This document shows, one piece after another, positions 9,781 to 18,991 of a DNA stretch of 64,000 bases (position 1 is the stretch's first letter; every line of letters begins with the position of its first letter). The stretch spans positions 191,361,810-191,425,809 of the forward strand of contig NC_080672.1 in the NCBI RefSeq assembly GCF_030247195.1. The letters run 5' to 3'. The notes under the pieces were generated by a model. That model saw nothing but the letters and a program-made list of their open reading frames with translations, was not told the DNA's origin and made no database searches. The position numbers were made by a program, and so were the translations under genes. Source of the DNA: Topomyia yanbarensis. Taxonomy: Eukaryota > Arthropoda > Insecta > Diptera > Culicidae.

Positions 9781-11877
9781 TTAATAGCTTACGACACTGG
9801 GACATAAATTTACCAAGCCTGCTGCAATTATTATTATTTGATCCAGTACTAAAACGTTGTTGTTCCAGCGTTGCAATAAGCTAATGGGAATTGTATCCGA
9901 CAGAATTAAAAATTTCTGCCGAAGCACTCCAATCACTCGCTCCACGTGAATTCTCAGAGATAATAGTTCTTGTGAACGAATGGCGTCAAGAGGTTCTAGT
10001 TGTCGATTTTTCTTTTTGAACGCTGGATAGGATATGTTCACATTTATCGGTGCCAGTAAATCTTCAATAAGAAATCCTCTATCAGCCAATATAAAATCTC
10101 CGTCTTCCAAACATTCAATAATTCTGGACTGTTTAACGATTTCTTTGTCCGATGTACGGCCCCCAAAAGCTTCAGATATAAAAATAATGCTGCCATTTGC
10201 ACTGATACCTATGAGAATCTTCACGGTCTTGTGTCTTTTGTAATTGGAATATACGTTGGCGTTTGCAATCATTGCTCTTGAATTTGGTGTTTCAATGTTG
10301 ATTTCAAAGCAATCTATAATGATAGTAACCGAGTTTCCATATTTCTGTTGAAAGGATTGTGGCATATGTCGTCAAGCATATGTCGTTCAAGACATCTCTT
10401 GAAGTGAATCTTATCATTTCTCTCATTAACGGATATATTGCGTGAATGGTTTGAAAAAAGTAATTTGAAATTGCAGTGGCGGGTAAATTGTACAGGTATG
10501 CCAAGCTACAAAATGCCTCATTTAATCGTAACTTACGAAATGCCAACACTAGAAGCTTTTCCTTATTAAGCCAGTCAAGTGATGGTATATCACATTCTAA
10601 AGCGTTAAACAAATGTCTTAAGACGTGACCACTGCTAAGTACCGTGAAGTATTTGCATTTGGTATCGTTTTCTAACAACGATGAAATCGATAAGACAGTT
10701 TCATGTTGCGCTACTATAAAACGTTTCTTCAGGCGATCCCGGTGAGCCTTAAGGTATGATATGCTTTTTTTCACATTTCTTCACTTTCTGTTCCCATTTC
10801 ATTAAATCCTTAATTCAATGTTGATTGGTTTGAACGCAGGCGTCACTTTGAAATGGTCCGTTCGTATCTTTTATCTGTAAAGTTGATGAATCGTTTGGCA
10901 ACTGCTCGAGATCGAGAAACATAGAATTGTCTTCTTGACTATAAGTTGCCGTACTGGTGCAAGATGCAGAACTTTGTTCGCCTACAAGTACGTTGCCTGA
11001 TTGGAGTGGTACAAGCTGGACATTGCCCTGGGTGATACTATCAATACTCTCGTTAATTGCATCAGACCTATCAATACAGTTTAGAGTAAAATATTAAAAA
11101 GTTGACGACATATTTGATGAATTTTAAATTATACAGGTTTTTAAAGGACTGTGTGAAATCATCGTCCAGTGGCAGATCCCGGCAATCACGCTTAGCTCGT
11201 TGAGTATCGATCCCACGCACAGCAACAGCGTCGACGCTGTAAGTATATCATAGGACAGTTCCATGGAATACGTTATTACTAATTAGAAATACCGTTTAAA
11301 ATTGTATGTATAATTGGCATCTGCGAAGATACTGGCTGAAGATTCTTCCCAGGCACTTTCAGTTAAGTTAAAGTCTGGCTCATTGTCAAAAATAATATCT
11401 ACATTCTTATTCTGAAGTTTAACGACAGCGTTCCATCTAACAACGAAGGAAGTTATTTGTAATATTTCATTCAATGAATAATAAAATGTGTTGTACTTAT
11501 TCATAGCTTATCGAATCAGTCGAGACTCCGACGGCTGATGCAGAATCGTCTGTCGAAAAAGTACCTGATGTTTCAGATTTAGCGCTGGAATCGTCAAGCC
11601 CTTCCGGAAGGTTCAATGTTGGTATCCAGTCAACGTTAGAAGTATCCTCTAGTTTCGATGGTTTCCCAGAAATGAAATGCCGGCTGCACACACGATGGTG
11701 GGGCTTGGAGTTGCTAGGGATTTTGCATACCTCCATCCAGCGGGTTTTTCGTAGAATTAAATGCTTTGTGCGCATTTCATCGCATCTTTTCAAAGGCTTC
11801 GAACCGGGTAGTCGAAATAATTTAAACCCGTTTCCAGTCTACACTTTACAAGACGGCACAGTACATTTGAGCACCAT
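9781..11877 (-). pseudogene. THAP-domain DDE transposase of ISL2EU element
   Basis: The ATG at 11877-11875 opens a THAP domain: Cys-x4-Cys near the start, FRLP, a conserved Trp, then VCSRHF and DWIPTLNLPEG. It is interrupted by TAG at 11841-11839. Later coding pieces lie at about 11242-11155 and 11068-10780, with an apparent TGA and an A-run frame change before 10774. The catalytic part is at 10774-10304 and 10365-9781. It shows the DDE_Tnp_4 pattern: IIIDCFEI (first Asp), ILADRGF (second Asp), HVERVIG (Glu). The two parts are in different frames; the switch is near 10362-10386, where GCATATGTCGT is repeated 14 bp apart. THAP domains bind transposon ends and the DDE core cuts and joins DNA. 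The gene converges on the YqaJ gene. At least four breaks make it a pseudogene; exon limits are approximate. Confidence 0.82.
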
Positions 11878-11932
11878 TATGATTAAAAAACCAGATTAAT
11901 AATTTCAAATTCAAATTTTTTTGACAGCAAAA

Positions 11933-11950
11933 AATTGGGAGGAAAACAAA
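11933..11950. repeat. 18-bp direct repeat, right copy
   Basis: Exact match in the same orientation to 7348-7365, here about 55 bp upstream of the THAP-gene ATG. Each copy sits on the outer side of one of the two genes. Confidence 0.7.
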
Positions 11951-12089
11951 ACGCGTTTATAGGGATACACGGGATCATAGTGTGTGTAAATTAAACGTCA
12001 GATATCTCAATATGTTATTTTGATTTTGAAGGAGGAACAAATCTCAAATCATGCCCTACTATGTTCAATTCGCAGTTGTTGGTTTGCAT

Positions 12090-12245
12090 CACTCATTCAA
12101 ACAGCCGATCTGCTCAATCATTTTCCATTCACTTTCAATTTCAAATGAAAAAGCATCAATTTGAAATGAAGACGTACGATTCAGTCATGAAAATCCCGCC
12201 AACTTGAAAGTGAATGATTGAGGGAGGCTTTGAATTTGAATCGTG
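12090..12245. repeat. Imperfect foldback repeat
   Basis: CTCAATCATT and CATTCACTTTCAA near 12112-12137 pair with TTGAAAGTGAATGATTGAG near 12204-12222. The pairing extends outward imperfectly (ATTCAAAC-GCC against GGCTTTGAATTTGAAT). Probably an old MITE. Confidence 0.5.
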
Positions 12246-13500
12246 GTTGGGTTTGATTGAACTGAAAGTTGGCTTTGAAAATGAAAATTTGCACCACTGA
12301 GCTTCGGTAAATGCATACAGAAATAGGCAACTTTTCCAAAAATAATTCCGTTCTAATTGTAATCATACATTCTATTAAAGAATCGCAACTTTTTAAAAAG
12401 TGTGTTGTATCATACTGTAGCCGAAATGGGATTTAACTCATAATTGGTAGTGATGCAAACGCTCATCACATAATTTGAGGCAGCTCGAAGTGATGGAGTA
12501 TTTAAGTAGTACGAATCTTTGCATACTTCACACGAGAAATCACTCAAGTATACACGCAGAACTATATTTTTTCATCGATATCATACTTTTCTGTCTGCCT
12601 CTCGTTTCTTCTACTGTAAATTTTATGCATTGAACATATTCGGTCTATCCGCTCATTACATGCTTACTAGAAGTATATACTAGAAAATGCATAAAAATCC
12701 CAGTAGAATAAAAGAGGCGGGAATAGAAAGTATGCTAACTCTGCATATTTTTATTTCTCAGTGTAGAGGGGTTAGATATAACTCACTGCTACTGCAGGAT
12801 TTCTTATGAGTTGACGAACTGACTTGTTCCAAGCAAGCTCTAACCATCGTTTTTCAAATTTTCATTTTATATCCATTTTTTCCATTTCCCTATAAAAATG
12901 ATTATGCAATCGCTCCGAAAATCGACTATTTCATCGAGGCCCGGAAGGCCGAATCTCATATACCATTCGACTCAGGTTTCCATTGTTGTTTTTGTCGATT
13001 GGAGTTCCAGGTTCATAGTTGCGTGGTGAACAATGCATTCAAACGATAAATTTCCATATAAATGGTGAGACAAACCACGTCAAGTGGGCCTCGAAAATTC
13101 CACTAAATCACTGATTTTCATGAAAAATATTTTCAATGTAGAATACATTTAAGCTTTCAATCTAGGGGTCCCGTTTCAAAATATCCGCTGCGGCGCCGCG
13201 TCAGATTTTGAACGTTAATAACTTTTATCATACTTAACAGAACGATTTGATTTTTAGGCCAATTTGTTGAAAATATGTTCCTCTATGCTGTATTAAAATT
13301 TGAAGTATGTATAACATGCACTAATAACAAAACACTGTGTTTAGAAAAATCTTTCGAAAACGACTCGGAAAAGTGAAAAATTTTCAGCCCATCCCGCACA
13401 GAGCCGTCAATATGGTGGACCAACCGAACAATAAAATAATGAAAAGTTTATATATAGGTTCACTACATGTTTGTTCCTATGATTATTCGGAATGGGGTGC
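12246..13500. other. No gene recognised; contains a short Aedes-type repeat motif
   Basis: At about 12901-12975 the motif GCCCGGAAGGCCGAATCTCA and CATTCGACTCAG follows GCAATCGCTCC. Related motifs occur at 42835-42890, 59385-59430 and 60955-61000, so it is part of a dispersed mosquito repeat. Nothing else is supported. Confidence 0.45.
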
Positions 13501-13629
13501 TGGACGAGAGCAGTGTGTGGGGGAAAGACGGCATATTCCTTTGGTTAGGCCATTAGAAGCCGGGCGGAAAGGAAACGCTCATGCACGGCACGAAACGAGC
13601 GAGAAAGCGATAGTAGTGCATATTAGCGC

Positions 13630-13680
13630 GATTATATAAATATCTGTCGGTCGGTTTTTCTCATCATTCGTATTCGTTCA
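13630..13680 (+). promoter_or_regulatory. Histone H3-type core promoter remnant
   Basis: A TATA-like ATTATATAAATA at 13631-13642 precedes the block GGTCGGTTTTTCTCATCATT, which is repeated almost exactly upstream of the second H3 pseudogene at 14720-14760. The block GAGCGAGA-AGCGATAGTAGTG lies further upstream of both. The conserved spacing to the H3-like reading frame suggests the original promoter and 5' leader. Confidence 0.6.
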
Positions 13681-14049
13681 AGCACTAGTAAGCAGCCAGT
13701 CTACCAAAGAAAAGCAGTTGGCGATGACGACGGTAGGAAAAAGTGCCCCAGCTACTGGTGACTCATCGCAACCCGATCAGGAACTGTCGCCCTGCAAGAA
13801 TTTCGCCCCAACTAAAGGGCAACAGAGCAACTAATCTGTAGGCTATCGTTCCAGCGTCTGGGTCGTAAGATTGTGCAGGACGGCTAAGCCGAGCTACGCT
13901 TACAAAGCTCAGTCGTAATGATACCCCGAGAAGCCAACGATGCCTACTTGGTCGGTTTTTTTCGAGGATGCAAAATAGTGCGCCAAGCGCATAACTTTCA
14001 GGCCAAATACATTAAACTGGCTCACCGTGTCCGCGGGGACTGCGTCTGA
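13681..14049 (+). pseudogene. Histone H3 pseudogene 1
   Basis: Decayed copy of the core histone H3 gene, whose product wraps nucleosomal DNA. Recognisable pieces in order are KQLA, KSAPATG, a degraded GTVAL region, the FQRLV-RE-region nucleotides, EA--AYLVG with FED, and an LA-R-RG end with stop TGA at 14047-14049. Many small indels and substitutions destroy the frame; for example the N-terminal tail is shortened and an in-frame TAA occurs at 13832-13834. The gene keeps its promoter-like 5' region and a 3' stem-loop at 14078-14093, so it arose by DNA-level duplication of a replication-dependent histone gene and not from an mRNA. Confidence 0.8.
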
Positions 14050-14077
14050 ATAATGCTCCCGCAATAAAGCAATAAAC

Positions 14078-14093
14078 GGTTCTTTACAGGACC
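14078..14093 (+). promoter_or_regulatory. Histone 3' stem-loop (degenerate loop)
   Basis: GGTTCTTTACAGGACC forms a 6-bp stem around TTAC. Canonical metazoan histone mRNA stem-loops have a TTTC-type loop. It lies 29 nt after the stop of H3 pseudogene 1, at the expected distance for histone 3'-end processing. Confidence 0.75.
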
Positions 14094-14590
14094 AATTAAT
14101 TGTGTTCTAATAAGAGTTAAACTGAAATTTACATTTTATGGTGTATAACAAATAATTTTCAGAAAGCTATATAAGAAATACGATGTGTGGAAGGAAAGAA
14201 AGAGAATTTAAATTATCCTCTCTCGCTCGTTTTCGTGCACTGCTTTTCCATTCCTTTCTGCTGCTAATATCATCATAACCAAAACGAATGTGCGTATTTT
14301 CCCAAAATATAGAACGTGCAAAGTACACTAGTCGCATGCTTTTATTCGAACTATTTGGCAGCCTCCATTGATTAACTGCATAAATCGATTTGTTTGTGCA
14401 GCTCCTTGCTAGTAGCAAATTAAATAGCCTTTATCAGCGCTAGCAAATAACACAAAAGAATTTAAATTTGTGAAAATCTTTTCCTTTCTTCTTTTCAAAT
14501 CTGCAACATTCTTTGAAAATATTGTTGGAATGTTGTTATTGAAAAACTGAACATGCAAGTTTGCTAGCACTGGCCACTAGATTGAAGGCG
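14094..14590. other. Histone-cluster spacer, no gene
   Basis: The segment 14094-14420 is homologous to 21382-21745. Shared blocks include GAGTTAAACTGAAA, CGTTTT/CGTTT-CGTGCACTGCTTTT and ACCAAAACGAATGTGCGT. Part of it is also the reverse complement of the H3 promoter-proximal block, which suggests an old divergent histone promoter. Confidence 0.55.
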
Positions 14591-14759
14591 ATGGAAAGAC
14601 AGAATATTCGTTTTGGTTATGCTTGTATTGGTAGCCGAACGGAAAGGAAAGGCACAGGAATGGCACGAAAACGAGCGAGAGAGCGATAGTAGTGCTTTCT
14701 CGTGTGTTCATATATGAATATTGGTCGGTCGGTTTTTCTCATCATTCGTATTCGTTCAA

Positions 14760-15122
14760 GCACTAGCAAGCAGCCAGTCCACCGGAGGAAAGCAGTTGGC
14801 AATGATGACGGTCCGAAAAAGTGCCCCAGCTACTGGTGGCCCATCGCAACCAACTACCGATCAGGAACTGTCGCCATGCCAGTATTTCGCCCCAACTAAA
14901 GGACAACGGAGCAACTAATCCGCTGGCTAACATTCCAGCGTCTGGTTCGTAATGTTGTGTATTACTTCAAAGTCGAGCTACGCTTACAAAATTCAGCCGT
15001 AATGAAGCCAGTGATGCCTACTTGGTCGGTTTGTTTGAGGATACAAAATAGTGCGCCAAGTAAGTAACTTTCTCGCAAAAGAAATCGAACTGGCTCACAG
15101 TGTCCGCTGGGAGTGGGCGTAA
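14760..15122 (+). pseudogene. Histone H3 pseudogene 2
   Basis: Second decayed H3 copy, about 1.08 kb downstream of the first and in the same orientation. The order is STGG, KQLA, RKSAPATGG, a TVA-like remnant, then the nucleotides for FQRLV, DFKVELRL, EASDAYLVGLFED and an LA---RW-WA end with TAA at 15120-15122. Small deletions and stops prevent translation. The upstream TATA-like CATATATGAATA and leader are kept (14700-14760). No stem-loop is visible directly after this copy. Confidence 0.8.
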
Positions 15123-15770
15123 ATTACCATCAAGGTTGTATAATTTTCATTCGCCTGAATGCGAATTAAATTCATCTGCCGAATGGCTTTCCGTGCTAGA
15201 TTTATCGAAAGGCAATACTTGAAAGCACCATCGAACAGATTGAAAACGAGAGCCGAAATCAAGCTCGAGAGAGTGAGAGCGACGGGAGACAGAGAATAAA
15301 CTAACTCACAGCATAGGTTCATTCATATGCCATTCTCTTCAGACCATTTTTGTGGAGGCTGTGAGTCCACACTCGCACGAATTTTCGGAGCCAAGAATCA
15401 TGAGAATGAAATTCGCAATAATTGAATGAATCGCTTTCGCTTGAATGCCATTCGTGAACGCCATTTCGATGCCGATGCTGTTGCTGTTCTTGTGCGCGTT
15501 GGTTATAAGTATCTACGTATTTGATTCTCTTGGAAAACGAACATCGGAATACTGCTAGCGGCTGGTGGCTATAAAGTGTTCTGCCTCGCTTCCCTGACTA
15601 GGAAGGAACTGATTTTAATGGGCTGCTGCCGTCTCCGGGAATCAAAATATTGCGTGAAAAATTACCTGATATACTAAATGAAAGCGCGCACGTCTGTCGT
15701 GAAATTAGGCGCAGTGTTCAAGGCATTCCAATAACATAAATCATGAATTAATTTGGCAGAAAAAAACATC
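15123..15770. other. No gene recognised
   Basis: Unique-looking spacer between the H3 pseudogene and the left breakpoint of the large tandem duplication. Purine-rich stretches (AGAGAGTGAGAG near 15264-15278) are present. No ORF or RNA gene is supported. Confidence 0.4.
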
Positions 15771-16475
15771 GCAAGTAAATCAATGGTTTGTAAATTAAGG
15801 GGTTACATCACCATAAAGCACGAAAAAAGAGGTAGGGTGATGAGCCTATTTGCGCCATGTTTCTATTATCACCCATTTGAAGCCGTTGGGTTGTTGGCAA
15901 CAGTCTTGTTGTACTTAATAAGTCTTTTAAAAATTTACAATAGATCTATTGATATCACATTTGACTTTATTTCCAAAGATTGGAGTCATATTAACCCTTA
16001 AAGGCGCAAATCAATTTTTTATAAAATTTTGTGAAAGTTGTCTCATAGCTTCAATACATTACTGTGATAATTTTGAGATGGTTTTCGCAATGTTGTTTTA
16101 AAACAGCGTTATGCATTTAAGGGTTAATTAAATTTTACACTATACGTGTTGTATTTAATGATTACAATAAGTATATAAATGAATTATTTAGTGTCTGACG
16201 GAATCAATTTTTATAATAAGACCCAGAGTCTTTGCAATTTGAGAGTCTAGAACAGAGAAAAGCGCATACATGCATAATAAGACTAGTTCTGGAGAAAATT
16301 TTCAATAGAACCTTAATAACATTGCGAGCCTCTTTCTCTTTCGATTATTACGACTTCGCTACAAAACTTGGCACTTAATTTTCATTACATATCGAAAGCT
16401 GACCATAGTGCGTCCCAAAGCCATATTTAGGAATACAAAACTAATAGCACCCAAATAGTTTGTTTTAGCTTTATG

Positions 16476-16760
16476 CAGGGGCGGCGAATGGGTAGAAAGC
16501 ATAGGGTGAGGGGTCCATTAGTATGGATTTTTTCCCTTTTCGCAATGCATACGCTGACATTACATTCACAATAAATCACGTTCGTTTGAGCAAATGGAAT
16601 TGTGGTACATCGATGTTTTCAAATGTGTGTAGTGCGAGATACATGCGTTGCACATTTAAATTTTTTGAAATGGTTCAAAATTTCGAGTGGGTAATTACCC
16701 ACTCGGTTATTTTCGAGTGAGTAGTACTACCCATACTACCCACGCTTTCCGCCGGCCCTG
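16476..16760. mobile_element. hAT-type MITE, unit 1
   Basis: The ends are CAGGGGCGGCG and CGCCGGCCCTG, imperfect inverted repeats of the CAGGG class. They are flanked by an exact 8-bp duplication GCTTTATG at 16468-16475 and 16761-16768. An 8-bp target duplication with CA-G termini is diagnostic of the hAT superfamily. The unit is 285 bp with no transposase. Confidence 0.85.
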
Positions 16761-16768
16761 GCTTTATG

Positions 16769-18468
16769 TCTTTGGCAAATTTGTTAGTTTTTTGGTGATT
16801 TTTTTAAATGAATGGAATTAGAGTGGTCCTTGTGGTTAGGGTGTTCAAAGTATCGACTGTTTAGATGTGTGAAGTTTACCTGCGCAATGCCTTACAACAT
16901 AATAACACAATTAAATGGGAACAAGTTTGCTGAATAAACAGGGCGATGTATAATGGTTAATTTGTTATAATTTTTTAAAAAGATTTGAGGTAGGGTGGCT
17001 CTTGAAAAATCGGGTTGTTTAACTCTCAAATGCATTGTTCTAGAGATTTTTGGAACTTTCATTGGCGCATATTTTTACCGTAGCACTGATGTTTCAATCC
17101 ATTTTGTTTGAACAGTTGCAAGTGATTTTTACAACAAAAATGTTTTGTTTTTCAAACCTACATATCTTCAAGCATTGCAATTCGATTTTCAATCTAACAC
17201 TTGCATTTGAAAGATCAACGATTGTTTTGTTATGGAGAATCAACAAATGTAATTATTTTTTAAAAGAGCTGTGTTTTTTAAACAAAGTTGTTCATTAATT
17301 TTCAGAAAGAAGAGGTAACAGCCCCAGGAGCGAAATCAACACTACCATGCAGTGAATCGTTTGAGTTTTGACGTCCAGTGGACCGAATGAAAGCGATTGG
17401 GATTAAATAATATGTTACACCTCCGTAACAAGCGGTATTGCGCCCGAGAAGTGCGCGAAGATTGTGAGAATTTTACTTTTTTATTTTGGTTATAGAGATT
17501 TTAACCTTAGGGCCATTTGCCTCTTTTTGGGTTAGAGAAATGTTTTTTTTGAAGAATCTCAAGGCAATCGATTTACTGATTGAGCTATGCCCGTTATCGC
17601 GAGAATTCTACTGGATGACGGCTGAATTTGATTAAACATGAATAAAATTGAATTTGCTAATTTTTTCTTTCATCTCATTCCATTTTACATAATATTAAAC
17701 ATCCTTGAAACATTTTGGAAGTCGTAAATTGAAAATCCACACTTTAAAAATAAGGTTCTATTTTTGGCACGGTTCCGGTTTTGGTAACTGAATAAAATAA
17801 AATTGTTGCCAAAAACGAAATCCTACTGCACTGTGAAAATTTCAAAACGATAAAAAATCATTTGCTCTAGTTACATTTCGATCAGCTAAAAAATGGTTTC
17901 GAGAAAAACGCGGTTTAAGTTTTCAATACACTCGAAGTGTACATAAGAGACGTTACGGCGGAATTGAATATTTGAAGATTTATATATTGCTTTCGTCTTC
18001 TATTTATTGGGATATCACTAGATACGAAATTTGCAAAAAGCACATTTTAGGCAATCATCATGGTGTAATAAACAACAAAAAATAGATTGGATCCATATTA
18101 AATTTTCTCAAAGTATGCGAATTATATATACTTTCCATCAACAATGTCTATTTAAGAAAAGCGTCTCGTATGGAGCATAAAGTAGCTAAAGTGACAACAA
18201 TTGGGTAATCTGAATTTTGTTTCTCATAAAAACTTGATTCGTCGAAGTCGATCTGTAAAAAAATCAATATATATTGTGGTGTGGAGAATAAAGTTCTAAA
18301 GGGGAGGTTATTTTTTCTTTTGGATGTAAATTAGGCAAGTTTGAAATTGTTTGTGGAATAATTAAAAGACGTCAGAACTTTCGGCGATTTCCGCGGAGAA
18401 TCCGCGCGAAGCACGGTCCGAAAACTACGTGCCTGAAGTAAACTGAAAACAAAGATCATTACAATTTA
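16769..18468. other. No gene recognised
   Basis: AT-rich DNA with short open frames only. The same sequence is present at 30881-32580 in unit 2. No domain, RNA gene or element boundary was identified. Confidence 0.4.
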
Positions 18469-18472
18469 TTAA

Positions 18473-18987
18473 CCTTACAACGGTTTCGTGACGATTTCAA
18501 TACGTAAACGGTTTTGTGGGGTACATTTATACCCCAGCACTAAAATTCATCCGCTAAAGCAAAAATTACGATAATGATCCAAGCGCATTTTATAGTTACT
18601 TTGCTGTAGTAGCTTTATTTTATTAAATAACAAATTCTATTGTTCAGCAATGTTGCAGCTTACACTATTTTATACAAGTTTCTCGCTTACTATGTATCGA
18701 TATTTTGCTTACAGAAAAAGATATAATCAGTTTTCCCAATTATGTACGCATGACAAAACACTAACGTAAACGGTTTTGTGGGGTACATTTGTACCCCAGA
18801 CAAATTTTAAACGGGCACTGTTAAGTTGATCAAGTGAAACGAATAGGTATCGCCTGGTATAATGGAAGTTTAATAATAAAAATGATTTATGACAAAGATT
18901 GCTTGCAGTTAAAATAAACCGTAACAGAATTACAGGGATTGCGAATAGCCCTGGGGTTCAAATGTACCCCACAAAACCGTTCTAGGG
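18473..18987. mobile_element. piggyBac-like MITE with TTAA target site
   Basis: The left end CCTTACAACGGTTT and the reverse complement of the right end, CCCTAGAACGGTTTT, match, and exact TTAA lies at 18469-18472 and 18988-18991. TTAA duplication and CCCTAGAA-type termini are typical of piggyBac. Inside, the block GTAAACGGTTTTGTGGGG plus TACATTT-TACCCCAG occurs twice in direct orientation (about 18504 and 18766) and once inverted at the right end. 515 bp, no ORF. Confidence 0.8.
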
Positions 18988-18991
18988 TTAA

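Larger units (their letters stand above)
7348..11950. mobile_element. ISL2EU-type DNA transposon with two convergent broken genes
   Basis: This interval of about 4.6 kb holds a SWIM/YqaJ nuclease gene on the plus strand and a THAP/DDE transposase gene on the minus strand, meeting tail to tail around 9437-9780. From memory, eukaryotic ISL2EU (IS4EU) transposons are defined by exactly this pair: a DDE transposase, often with a THAP DNA-binding domain, and a YqaJ exonuclease-like protein. Both genes carry several inactivating changes, so this copy cannot be autonomous. The limits given are those of an 18-bp direct repeat (AATTGGGAGGAAAACAAA at 7348-7365 and 11933-11950) just outside both genes. 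Conventional terminal inverted repeats and target duplication were not found by eye, so the true ends may lie further out. Confidence 0.75.

Noticed and set aside
13337..13639. 100-codon ORF starting in an alternative codon
   Set aside because: Covers the upstream region of the H3 pseudogene that is repeated at 14590-14700; no protein similarity seen.
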